From Streptomyces sp. NBC_01241 (GTDB lineage Bacteria; Actinomycetota; Actinomycetes; Streptomycetales; Streptomycetaceae): a stretch of 64,000 nucleotides of DNA. Below the pieces are notes generated by a model. The model was given only the letters and a program-made list of their open reading frames with translations, searched no databases and was not told where the DNA came from. Positions 8,289-17,600 of this stretch are shown here, piece by piece. The stretch is from assembly GCF_041435435.1 (NCBI RefSeq), contig NZ_CP108494.1, forward strand, positions 8,652,501 to 8,716,500. The letters run 5' to 3'. The position numbers and the translations under genes were made by a program. Position 1 is the stretch's first letter. The number at the start of each line of letters is the position of its first letter.

Positions 8289-9491
8289 GTGCGTCTGAAC
8301 CGAACGTCCCGAGCAGCGGCCGCGCTCGGCGCCCTGCTCCTCGCCACCGCCTGCGGTTCCTCGGACACCGCCGCCACGTCGCCCGGCGGCAGCGGCTTCA
8401 CCCCGCCCAAGCTCGCCGCGCAGAAGACCCTCGGCAAGTCGGAGGGCCAGGTGAACCTGATCGCGTGGGCCGGATACGCCGAGGACGGCTCCAACGACCC
8501 GAAGGTCGACTGGGTCACCGACTTCGAGAAGCAGACCGGCTGTCAGGTCAACACCAAGACCGCGGGCACCTCCGACGAGATGGTCAGCCTGATGAAGACC
8601 GGTCAGTACGACGCGGTCTCCGCCTCCGGTGACGCGGCGCTGCGGCTGATCGCCTCCGGCGACGCCGCACCCGTCAACACCGAGTTGGTGCCCAACTACA
8701 AGGACGTCTTCTCAGGACTGAAGGACCAGCAGTGGAACTCGGTCAAGGGTGTCTCCTACGGCATTCCGCACGGCCGCGGCGCCAATCTGCTGATGTACAA
8801 CACGAAGAAGGTTTCCCCGGCGCCCGACTCCTGGTCCGCGGTCTTCGAAAAGTCCTCGGCGTACAAGGGGAAGGTAACTGCGTACGACTCGCCGATCTAC
8901 ATCGCGGACGCCGCCCTGTACCTGATGAAGACCGAGCCGTCTCTCGGCATCAAGGACCCGTATGCCCTGGACCAGAAGCAGTTCGACGCCGCCGTCGACC
9001 TGCTCAAGAAGCAGAACGCCGACATCGGTGAGTACTGGAGCGACTACCTGAAGGAGGTCTCCGCCTTCAAGAGCAGTGACTCGGTGGTCGGCACCAGCTG
9101 GCAGGTGATCCTGAACACCGCCCAGGCCGAGAAGGTCCCGGTCAATGCCGTCCTCCCCAAGGAGGGCGCCACCGGATGGTCCGACACGTGGATGATCTCC
9201 GCCAAGGCCAAGCACCCCAACTGCGCCTACAACTGGATGAACTGGATCATCTCTCCGAAGGCGAACGCCCAGGTCGCCGAGTACTTCGGTGAGGCCCCGT
9301 CCAACGCGAAGGCCTGCATGCTGACCGCGGACAAGAGCCACTGCACCACCTACCACGCCGCCGACGAGTCGTACTGGAAGGACGTCCACTTCTGGACCAC
9401 GCCCATCGCGCAGTGCGTGGACGGACGTACGGACACCACGTGCGTGCCGTACGCGAAGTGGGTCCAGGCCTGGACCGAGATCAAGGGCTGA
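8289..9491 (+). CDS. ABC transporter substrate-binding lipoprotein (PotD-like)
   Basis: 400 residues from GTG 8289, preceded by TGGAGA. The much longer open frame from 8040 overlaps the ATPase gene and is not needed. The N-terminus has a lipobox, LLLATAC, so Cys at about residue 20 would be lipidated and the protein anchored outside the membrane. The mature part is an extracellular solute-binding family 1 protein (VNLIAWAGYAEDG...WVTDFEKQTGCQVNTKTAGTSDEMVSLM). The IAWAGY and YGIPHGRGANLLMYN blocks are those of PotD/PotF relatives. The stop is 13 bp from the first permease. Confidence 0.92.
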   Translation: MRLNRTSRAAAALGALLLATACGSSDTAATSPGGSGFTPPKLAAQKTLGKSEGQVNLIAWAGYAEDGSNDPKVDWVTDFEKQTGCQVNTKTAGTSDEMVSLMKTGQYDAVSASGDAALRLIASGDAAPVNTELVPNYKDVFSGLKDQQWNSVKGVSYGIPHGRGANLLMYNTKKVSPAPDSWSAVFEKSSAYKGKVTAYDSPIYIADAALYLMKTEPSLGIKDPYALDQKQFDAAVDLLKKQNADIGEYWSDYLKEVSAFKSSDSVVGTSWQVILNTAQAEKVPVNAVLPKEGATGWSDTWMISAKAKHPNCAYNWMNWIISPKANAQVAEYFGEAPSNAKACMLTADKSHCTTYHAADESYWKDVHFWTTPIAQCVDGRTDTTCVPYAKWVQAWTEIKG

Positions 9492-9504
9492 GGGTTACCT
9501 GTCC

Positions 9505-10389
9505 ATGACCACCACCGCGCCTGCCGCCGGACCCGTCCGGCGGCTCGCCGGGACCCTGCACCGCCGCCCCCGGCTGCAGTTGTCCCTGCTGCTCTCCGCA
9601 CCACTGGCCTGGCTCGCCCTGGCCTACCTCGGCTCGCTCACCGTGCTGTTCCTCTCCGCGTTCTGGACCACGGACTCCTTCACCTCCAACGTGGTGAAGA
9701 TCTGGAACACGGACAACTTCACCGCACTGTTCACCACCGGCGTCTACCGTCAGGTCGCCCTGCGCAGCATCGGCGTGGCCCTCGCGGTCACCGCGCTGTG
9801 TGTACTGATCGCCTTCCCGATCGCCTTCTACACCGCCCGCGTCGCGAATCCCAAATGGCGGCCGCTCCTCGTCGTGGCGATCCTCACTCCACTGTGGGCC
9901 AGCTACCTCGTCAAGGCATATGCCTGGCGGCTCATCCTCGCCCAGGGCGGCCTGCTCGACTGGGCACTGAAGCCACTGGGACTCGAAGGGCCCGGCTACG
10001 GACTGACCGCGACCGTCCTGGTGCTGACCTACCTGTGGCTGCCGTACATGATCCTGCCGATCCACGCCGGACTCGAGCAACTCCCGGCCAGCCTCCTGGA
10101 CGCCTCCGCCGACCTCGGCGCCCGCACCGGGCGGACCTTCCGGTCCGTGGTGCTGCCCATGATTCTGCCGTCCATCGCGGCCGGCTCGGTCTTCACCTTC
10201 TCGCTCAGCCTCGGCGACTACATCGCCGTACAGATCGTCGGCGGCAAGACGCAGCTCATCGGCAACCTCATCTACTCCAACATCACCCTGGACCTGCCGC
10301 TGGCCGCCGCACTCGGCACCGTGCCCGTCGTGATCATCGTGCTCTATCTGCTCGCGGTGCGCCGTACCGGAGCCCTCAGCAGTCTCTGA
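9505..10389 (+). CDS. ABC transporter permease 1 (PotB-like)
   Basis: 294 residues with about six membrane segments: one early (LLLSAPLAWLALAYLGSLTVLFL), then a BPD_transp_1 domain. The EAA loop that contacts the ATPase reads DASADLGARTGRTFRSVVLPMILPSI. An extended N-terminal region precedes TM1, as in PotB. Spacing to neighbours is 13 and 43 bp, so it belongs to the operon with the ATPase, lipoprotein and second permease. Confidence 0.92.
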   Translation: MTTTAPAAGPVRRLAGTLHRRPRLQLSLLLSAPLAWLALAYLGSLTVLFLSAFWTTDSFTSNVVKIWNTDNFTALFTTGVYRQVALRSIGVALAVTALCVLIAFPIAFYTARVANPKWRPLLVVAILTPLWASYLVKAYAWRLILAQGGLLDWALKPLGLEGPGYGLTATVLVLTYLWLPYMILPIHAGLEQLPASLLDASADLGARTGRTFRSVVLPMILPSIAAGSVFTFSLSLGDYIAVQIVGGKTQLIGNLIYSNITLDLPLAAALGTVPVVIIVLYLLAVRRTGALSSL

Positions 10390-10432
10390 CCCCTCTCCTT
10401 CACCTCCGTATCACGCACAGCGAAGGCCCCCG

Positions 10433-11248
10433 ATGAATCTCTCCCGCCCCGCGCGCGTCACGCTGCGCATCGCCGCCGGGCTCGGTTTCGCGGTGATCTA
10501 CGTCCCGCTGCTCCTGGTCCTCGTCAACTCCCTCAACCCGGACCGCAGTTCGGGCTGGCCGCCACCGGGCCTCACCTTCGACTGGTGGGTGGCCGCCTGG
10601 CACAGTTCGGGCGCCCGCGACGCGCTGTGGACCTCGGTCAGGGCCGGGCTCGGCGCGACCGCGATCGCCCTGGTCCTCGGGACGCTCATCGCCTTCGCCT
10701 GCCAGCGGTACAAGTTCTTCGGACGCGAGGCCATCTCCTTCGTGGTCGTCCTGCCGATCGCACTGCCGGGCATCGTCACCGGTGTCGCGCTCAACACCGC
10801 CTTCCGTACGGTCCTCGAACCGCTCGGAGTGGGACTCGGAATGTTCACGGTGGTCGTCGGCCACGCCACCTTCTGCATCGTGGTCGTCTTCAACAACGTG
10901 ATCGCCCGGCTGCGCCGGATGCCGGGATCGTACGAGGAGGCCGCCATGGACCTCGGGGCCCACACCTTCCGTACGTTCCTCGACGTCACTTTCCCGCTGG
11001 TGCGCTCCGCGCTGGTAGCGGGCGGGCTCCTTGCCTTCGCCCTGTCCTTCGATGAAATCGTTGTGACGACGTTCACCGCCGGGCCCGGTGTCCAGACCCT
11101 CCCCGTCTGGATCTTCTCCAACATGGCCCGACCTCAACAGGCTCCCGTTGTCAACGTCGTTGCCGCCGTCCTCGTCCTGCTCTCCGTCATACCGATCTAC
11201 CTCGCGCAGCGGCTGTCGTCGGACACTGCCTCCAGCAGCCGTATCTGA
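10433..11248 (+). CDS. ABC transporter permease 2 (PotC-like)
   Basis: 271 residues, six predicted membrane segments. The EAA loop reads EEAAMDLGAHTFRTFLDVTFPLV, and FSLSFDEIVVTTFTAGPGVQTLPVWIFSNM is characteristic of PotC/YdcV-type permeases for polyamines. It is the last gene of the operon and pairs with the upstream permease to form the channel. No strong hairpin follows, and an IS5 scar begins about 130 bp downstream. Confidence 0.92.
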   Translation: MNLSRPARVTLRIAAGLGFAVIYVPLLLVLVNSLNPDRSSGWPPPGLTFDWWVAAWHSSGARDALWTSVRAGLGATAIALVLGTLIAFACQRYKFFGREAISFVVVLPIALPGIVTGVALNTAFRTVLEPLGVGLGMFTVVVGHATFCIVVVFNNVIARLRRMPGSYEEAAMDLGAHTFRTFLDVTFPLVRSALVAGGLLAFALSFDEIVVTTFTAGPGVQTLPVWIFSNMARPQQAPVVNVVAAVLVLLSVIPIYLAQRLSSDTASSSRI

Positions 11249-11379
11249 TGGGAGCAACTCCCTCCCGTATCCCAGGAGATGGCTGAAACGCCAACCTTGG
11301 GCTGGGAGGCGCCGGACGACGTTCTCATTCCCCCAGGGGGTTCGCCCGGGCGTGGGCAGCGACCGACCGAGCGCTTCGG

Positions 11380-11670
11380 AATGAGGTTCGGAATCGTCTC
11401 AAGCAGATGACGTTGCAGGTGAGTTGGAGCAGGGCCAGGTGGAGGTCGGCGCGTATCGCGTAGCGGATGCGGAATCGTTTGAACTGGTGGAGCCAGGCGA
11501 AGGTGCGCCCGATGCCCCACTGTGTCCGGCCCGGTCCGGAGCTGTGCGGGGTGCCTCGGCGGCGCGGCGGCGAGGGCGATGCTGTCCACCGCGCTTTGGA
11601 CCGAGGCCGCTCCGCTCCGGGTCTTCCCTTGCGGATCGTCACTGGGCACCTGGGACGGCAATGGCCCACA
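11380..11670 (-). pseudogene. IS5-family transposase C-terminal remnant
   Basis: In minus frame, WGIGRTFAWLHQFKRFRIRYAIRADLHLALLQLTCNVICLRRF is the C-terminal catalytic-Glu region of IS5-type DDE transposases. Upstream sequence is eroded and shifted out of frame. No second half or terminal repeats could be recognised. Confidence 0.75.
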
Positions 11671-11776
11671 CGTGCGTTCCCATGCGGTTGGGCTCAGTGT
11701 TTCCCCGCAAGGCCGACGAAGTGCAGCCCCGGCAAGGGGCGCCCCCCATGCTTCTGCAGAGCTGTAGAAAGCGCGA

Positions 11777-11804
11777 GGGCCGCCCGGATGTTCCCGGGCG
11801 GCCC
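11777..11804 (-). terminator. Hairpin between IS5 scar and membrane-protein gene
   Basis: GGGCCGCCCGG (11777-11787) and CCGGGCGGCCC (11794-11804) form an 11-bp perfect stem with a 6-nt loop. It lies 70 bp past the stop of the minus-strand gene at 11875 and could end its transcript. Confidence 0.6.
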
Positions 11805-11874
11805 GTGAAGGTGGCCAATCTCCCCGGGAGGAGCGCCGCAGATGAGCGGCGGGCCGGGCTTCGTCCGGGTGCGA

Positions 11875-12639
11875 TCAGTCCGATCCGGGCAGCTCAGGGC
11901 CGGCGAAGTCGGGACTCGAAAAGTCCGGAGCGCTGAAACCGGGCACCCTGCGCGGCTCCGGAACCGCCGTCGCGCCGCCTGTCGCACGTGACATGGCTGT
12001 CGCATCCGGACGGCCGACGTCCTCAGGGCTCACGGCCTGGAGCGAGTTGGACAGGAAGGGCAGGATCCCGCGTTCGAGCAGTACCTCCTGCCACGCGTCG
12101 CGCGCGTGGTCCACCTCGGGATCCGTACCGCCGACCGTCGAGCGATTGCGCGCCGCTGCCACCAGCATCCATACGAGACCGGCCAGCACAGTCACTGCCG
12201 CGACCCCTGCCGCAGCCAGACCGGCGAGGAGCATGGCGTCGGCGAGATGTGAGTGCGTGTCAACAGCCCGGAATGCGAAGCCGATCAAGCCGAAGATCGC
12301 GGCAGCCGTGGCGGACAGCCCCGGCACCAGAACGGCCACCGCATGCAGCGTGCTGCTTGTGTTGGCCGCCGCGCCGTCGGGCTCACGCCGTGCACGACGA
12401 AGCGCCGCGCCCGACGAGGCCGATACGGCGAGCAGGTGACGGTACGCGCGGTATTCGGAAGCGGCCGAGGCGGCGATGGCGGCGCTCGCGCCGAGTGCGC
12501 GGGTGCGCAGTTGTTCGTTGTTGAGTGCCCTGGGAGTGCGGCGCCTCTCCTCCTGGATCGCGGGGGAGTTCAGTGCGTGATCCAGAATGCGCTCGAATGC
12601 GGGCAGGTCTTCTGCCCGAAGGTGCTCCGGACGGTCCAC
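11875..12639 (-). CDS. Membrane protein of unknown function with PDF/PEL-rich tail
   Basis: 254 residues from GTG 12639. Residues about 100-165 contain two hydrophobic stretches (AVLVPGLSATAAAIFGLIGFAF and AMLLAGLAAAGVAAVTVLAGLVWMLVAA), suggesting a hairpin in the membrane. The N-terminal half is helical and charged. The C-terminal 20 residues repeat a short unit (FSAPDFSSPDFAGPELPGS). I recognise no catalytic motif. It is divergent from the TPM-like gene across 183 bp, and such pairs recur in Streptomyces, so a shared cell-envelope role is possible but inferred. Confidence 0.65.
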   Translation of the reverse strand: MDRPEHLRAEDLPAFERILDHALNSPAIQEERRRTPRALNNEQLRTRALGASAAIAASAASEYRAYRHLLAVSASSGAALRRARREPDGAAANTSSTLHAVAVLVPGLSATAAAIFGLIGFAFRAVDTHSHLADAMLLAGLAAAGVAAVTVLAGLVWMLVAAARNRSTVGGTDPEVDHARDAWQEVLLERGILPFLSNSLQAVSPEDVGRPDATAMSRATGGATAVPEPRRVPGFSAPDFSSPDFAGPELPGSD

Positions 12640-12822
12640 GAGTCTTACTTAGTCGGTGGAATGCGCTCAGCGTGTCCTCACGATGGTTCCCGGATTGCGC
12701 AACCCTTGAAGCATGTCAGCGCAGCCGCCGGGATCGAACGGTGCCCCCTTCGTGAGACTTGCTATATTACGCAACTGAGCAACTATGAGCACTGCAATCC
12801 GTCACAGGAAGAGGAACTGCCC

Positions 12823-14169
12823 ATGCCCGTCGTCCGCCGGGGGCTGCCACGGCTCGGCCCGGCCCTGGCCGCCCTGGCTCTGATGGTCTGCGCGATGTTT
12901 ACGCCCGTCTCCGCGCACGCCTCGGGGACGGGCCTCGACAGCGTGGCCGAAGCCCTGAAGAAGAGCCCCGTGTACGTTGATCCGCGCGCCCGAGACCAGC
13001 TCTCCGAGGCCGACGCCGCAGACCTCGCGAAGAAGATCGAGGACGCGGGCAAGCCAGTCTTCGTCGCGGTGCTGCCCGAGTCCGCCGAGTTCCCTCCCAA
13101 GACTCTGATGCGGGACTTGCGCACCCAGGTCGGCATCACCGGGGTGTACGCCGTCCACCTCGGCGACGGTTTCAACGCGAACGCGGACTCTTCGGTGATG
13201 TCGCGCAACGCCGTCGGTAACCTCACCGGCGCTGTCAAGCGCTCCCACCCCGGGGATCCCGAAGGGCTCCTGACCGCCTTCGTCGACCAGGCCACCGAGC
13301 AGGCCAAGGGGCAGGCCCCGGCCACCTGGAGCGGCTCCGAGGACGATGAGGGGAGTGGCGGCGCGGCAGTGCTGCTCACTGTCGGTGCGGTCGCGGCGGT
13401 CGGCGGCGGTGGGTACGCCTTGTACCGCCGCTCGAAGAAGAAGCGCGAGCGCGCCGAGCTGGACGCCCTGCGCGTCGTCGTCGACGAGGACATCACCGCG
13501 TTCGGCGAGGAACTGGACCGACTCGACTTCCACCCGTCGGAGCCCGGGGCCGACGACGTGATGCGGCAGGACTACACCCACGCACTGGACACGTACGACA
13601 AGGCCAAGGAACTGATGGTCACGGCCGCCAGGCCGCAGGACGTCCAACCGGTGACCGCAGCCCTGGAAGAGGGCCGGTTCGCGCTCGCCACCCTGGCCGC
13701 ACGCCGCGCCGGCTCCCCGGTGCCCGAGCGCCGCGCTCCCTGCTTCTTCGACCCTCGCCACGGTCCGTCGGTCATCGATGCGATGTGGGCCCCGCCCCAC
13801 GGCATGCCGCGCAACGTGCCGGCCTGTGAGGCTGATGCCAACCTCTTGGCGGCCGGGCAGGAGCCGATGGCCCGTCAGGTGCAGACCGCCCATGGTTCCC
13901 AGCCCTACTGGAATGCCGGACCCTCATACGCACCTTGGGCGGGCGGCTACTTCGGCGGCGCGGGCAGCATGCTCGGCGGCCTGCTCGTGGGCACGATGCT
14001 GGGTTCGGTTCTCAGTGCACCCTCCGCGTTCGCCGACACCGCGGCCGTCGACAGCGCTCCCGACGGCGGTGAGTTCACCGGTGCCGACTTCAACCCTGGC
14101 GACTTCGGAGGTGGTTTCGAAGGTGGCGGCTTCGAGGGCGGAGGCGACTTCGGCGGTGGAGACTGGTGA
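12823..14169 (+). CDS. Secreted, membrane-anchored TPM-like protein
   Basis: 448 residues from ATG 12823 (AGGAAGAGGA upstream). The open frame extends back to 12253 but overlaps the neighbour antisense, so it is rejected. It has a signal peptide (ALAALALMVCAMFTPVSAHA), then an external domain of about 150 residues resembling TPM repair or phosphatase-like domains (PVYVDPRARDQLSEADAADLAKKIED). A transmembrane helix follows at about 185-205 (AAVLLTVGAVAAVGGGGYALY, then RRSKKKR stop-transfer), and a cytoplasmic region of about 180 residues. The tail is Gly/Phe/Asp-rich (FGGGFEGGG...GGGDW), as in many TPM proteins. Function in actinobacteria is unknown. Confidence 0.75.
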   Translation: MPVVRRGLPRLGPALAALALMVCAMFTPVSAHASGTGLDSVAEALKKSPVYVDPRARDQLSEADAADLAKKIEDAGKPVFVAVLPESAEFPPKTLMRDLRTQVGITGVYAVHLGDGFNANADSSVMSRNAVGNLTGAVKRSHPGDPEGLLTAFVDQATEQAKGQAPATWSGSEDDEGSGGAAVLLTVGAVAAVGGGGYALYRRSKKKRERAELDALRVVVDEDITAFGEELDRLDFHPSEPGADDVMRQDYTHALDTYDKAKELMVTAARPQDVQPVTAALEEGRFALATLAARRAGSPVPERRAPCFFDPRHGPSVIDAMWAPPHGMPRNVPACEADANLLAAGQEPMARQVQTAHGSQPYWNAGPSYAPWAGGYFGGAGSMLGGLLVGTMLGSVLSAPSAFADTAAVDSAPDGGEFTGADFNPGDFGGGFEGGGFEGGGDFGGGDW

Positions 14170-14291
14170 TCCCGGTGACCGGCCGTAGGAGAGGGCGACG
14201 CAGAGGCCCTCGGCGCAGCGGGCATTGTTGCCCCGATCTGATTCGTCCCGGATGCGTTCATGGGCGTGAAGCCAGCCCAGGGGGGGCCGAT

Positions 14292-14611
14292 CTGCTGTGG
14301 GATGACGTGAGCTGTTTCTTCGACCCGGACTTGATGGGGTCGCTGCCGGACATGCGTGTCCCGCATACGCGGGTGGAGGACTGGCAGGCGGTCCTCGATC
14401 TTGTCGCGGAGAGGGCTGGAGGTGCCAGTACTCCGAGGGAGAGACGGTGCTGCGGGTGCCCCGGGCGGAGGCCGTGCTGTCCCGCCCGGTGGATGCCGAG
14501 TGCCCGTACCTGCGGGTCTGGCCGACGGCCGATGTGCCGGCGATCTACCGTTTCCGCGCCGACGACGAGGTCGCCGGCCACGCCCGCACCCGCGCCTCTC
14601 TCAGGACGTCC
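14292..14611 (+). pseudogene. Frameshifted fragment of a Streptomyces hypothetical gene
   Basis: One frame gives VSCFFDPDLMGSLPDMRVPHTRVEDWQAVLDLVAERAG. After a shift near 14415 another frame gives QYSEGETVLRVPRAEAVLSRPVDAECPYLRVWPTADVPAIYRFRADDEV. Together they look like one short conserved protein with its 3' end cut off next to the PKS stop. No function is known to me. Confidence 0.55.
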
Positions 14612-17600
14612 TCAGAACCGGCTGCCGAGCCACTGGTGAATGGCGAGTGCGGTGGTACGGGCGTGTTCCTCCAGCATGGTGAAGTGGTCCCCCGGCACAG
14701 TGACCTCGGCGTGCGGCCGGGTCCAGTCCGGAGCGGGGTCGGTGCCGGGCAGTGGATCCCGGGCTCGTACGTACAGGGTGGGACAGGCGAGCTGCGCGGG
14801 TTTCCAGCCACGGAAGAGCTCGAAGTATCCGGCCATGGCAGTGAGCCGATCGGGACTGGCAGAGGCGAACTCCGCCGCCCGGCGCAGCATGTCCGACGTC
14901 ATCGTGGAGAGCGTCTGCCCCTGGTCACCGTGAACGGGGGGATAGGTGTCCACCAGGACGACGGCCACCGGGGCGGCACCCTCGAACTCCAGACGCTCGG
15001 CCACAGCATGGGCCACCCAGCCACCGGCCGACCGTCCCAGCAGCACCAGGGGGCCTTCGACCGCGGCTGCGCGGACGGCAGAGGCCTGGGCGGTGACGAG
15101 AGCGTCCAGTGTGGCGGGGAGAGCCTCTCGGGGCTCGAACCCCGGGTGCCGCACCGCGGAAACAGGCCGCAGCCCTCGCAGCCCGGCACCGAGGCGCGCG
15201 TACTCCTGCGGTCCGGACAGCGCGCTGAGCGCGGGGAGGCAGACCAGCCGGGGCCCCGTACCGCCCCCCGCGAGCACGACGGGTTCGTGCGTCGCACCGG
15301 GCGCCCCGGTCCGGTCGAAGACCGGGCGGAGGCGCGCGGCGATGGTGAGGAGCACCATGCCGTCCCAGCTCCGGCCCCGGGCGCATGCGGTACGGAAGAG
15401 CGCGCCCAGGGAGTCCGGAGATTCCCCGGCACGCGGTGCCTCGGCGACCTGCACCCGGGCGTCCGGCGGACCGTCCGCCCCCGGACCGCTTCCTGGGCCG
15501 TCGTCCGCCGGCCGGTCGGGGGAGTCCGGAGAGCCGGCGGCATCAGGCCGTGCCCGGCCGTCGGACGCGGTACCCGCAGAAGGCAGCTCGGCGGCATACC
15601 GTCGCGTCAGCTCGACGGCGAGCGCGCGCGGCGTCGGGAAGTCGAACAGCAGCGTGGACGGCAGTGCCAGCCCTGTCCACGCCGCGAGCTCGTTACGCAG
15701 ATCGACCGCGGCCAGGGAATCCAGCCCCAGGTCCGCCAGCAGGGCGTCCCCGTCGATCTCGTTCGCCTCCTCCCGATGGCCCAGGACGCGGGCCGCCAGA
15801 GTCCGGACCTTTGTGAGCAGCACCCCGCCCATCTCGCCGGGGGAAGCAGCCGCCGGCGACCGGCCGAGTCGGTCCCCGCCCCCGTCGACCGCGTCGTCCC
15901 CGTCGGCAGCAGGGGTTCGGACCCGGTTCGCCACCGTGCCACTGCCGCGGAGAGCGGCCGGGGCGAGGCGGGCCGCCACCACCACGGGTTCGTCACCGGC
16001 CACGGCCGCGTCGAAGAGAGCCAGGCCCTCTTCCGGCCCGAGCGGGCCGAACCCGGAACGGGCCATCCGCCGCAGATCCGCGTCGCCGAGGTGCGCCATC
16101 ATGCCGTCGTTCTGCTGCCAGGGGCCCCAGACGATCGACGTACCGGGCAGTCCGAGCCGCCCGCGGTGCCGCGCCAGGGCATCCAGCACACAGTTGGCCG
16201 CGGCGTAGTTGGCCTGGCCCGCGGAGCCGAAGGTACCCGCCACCGAGGAGAACAGCGCGAACACGGCCAGGTCGTGACCCCAGGTCAGTTCGTGCAGGGC
16301 GAGAGCGGCGTCCGCCTTGGGGCGCATCACCCGCCTCACCCGGTCGGTGGTGAGCGCCGCGACGACGCCGTCGTCCAATACCCCCGCAGCGTGCACGACG
16401 CCGGTCAATGGGCGGTCCGCCGGTACCGCGTCGAGCAGGGCCGCGAGCGCGGTCCGGTCCGCGACATCACAGGCGTGAACGGTCACCTGGGCGCCCGCCT
16501 CACACAACTCCGCGACGAGTTCCCGCGCCCCCGGAGCGTCCGGCCCGCGTCGGCCGGCGAGCAGCAGATGCCGAACGCCGTGCGCGGTGACCAGGTGCCG
16601 CGCCATCAGCATCCCCAGGGAACCGGTGCCGCCCGTGACCAGGACGGTGCCCTCCGGGTCGAACGTCCGCCTCTTCTGCGGCTTCGGCGCCGACTCGGCC
16701 AGTGGCACCAGCTTCGGCACGTACACCGTCCCCCGGCGTACGGCTGCTTCCGGCACCGGGGCTGCCAGCAAATCGGGCAGGGCACTCCAGGAGTCGGGGT
16801 GCTCGTCCACGTCGATCAGGGCGAAGCGGCCCGGATTCTCCCGCAGGGCCGAGCGGACCAGTCCCCACACCGGCGTGTGCAACGGTACGGACGCCGTCCC
16901 GCCGGACCGGCCGTCACTCCCGCGACCGGCACCATCCGCAGGGAATCCGTCATCGGCCGGAGCGACGGCACCGGACGTCACGAGGACGAGACACGAGTGG
17001 GACAGGTGCGACTCGGCGAGCCACTCCTGCACGAGCCTCAGCGCCCGGTCCGCTGCCCGCAGCAACCCGGCAGCCTGTTCCTCCTGCCCACCGCCGGTCG
17101 TGTCCGGTGGAGGGCACGGTGCCACGACGACGGCTGACGACGCGTCGCACGCCGCCGGGCCGGGGTACACCGGGACGCCGGAACCCGGCGGCGCGAGAGC
17201 GTCCACCAGCCGTGTGCCCGCCGCGCCCAGAACCCCCCAGCGGGGCATTCCCACGGGTGCGGACGGCTCGGCCGGCGTCACCCAGGCCGTCCGGTGGAGA
17301 GCCCCGGTGACTGTGTTCGCCGTCGTCGATCCGGTACGCGGAAGATGCCGGAGCGCCAGCGAACGGACCGTCGCCACCGGTGAGCCCGTCTCGTCGGCCA
17401 GCTCCACTCCGGCCTGACCGTCCGGCCCGGGGGCCACCCGTACCCGCAAGCGCTGCACACCAGTGGTGTGCACGCGCACCCCGCTGAAGGAGAACGGCAG
17501 GGACAGCCCGCCGGCCGCCGGACCGGCTGCCTCGGAACCGTCCGCGGCAAGGCCGTCCAGGGCCAGGGCGTGCAGCGCCGCGTCGAGCAGTGCGGGATGC

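Noticed and set aside
12253..12822. N-terminal extension of the TPM-like gene
   Set aside because: Overlaps the divergent membrane-protein gene and would bury the signal peptide; ATG 12823 has its own RBS.
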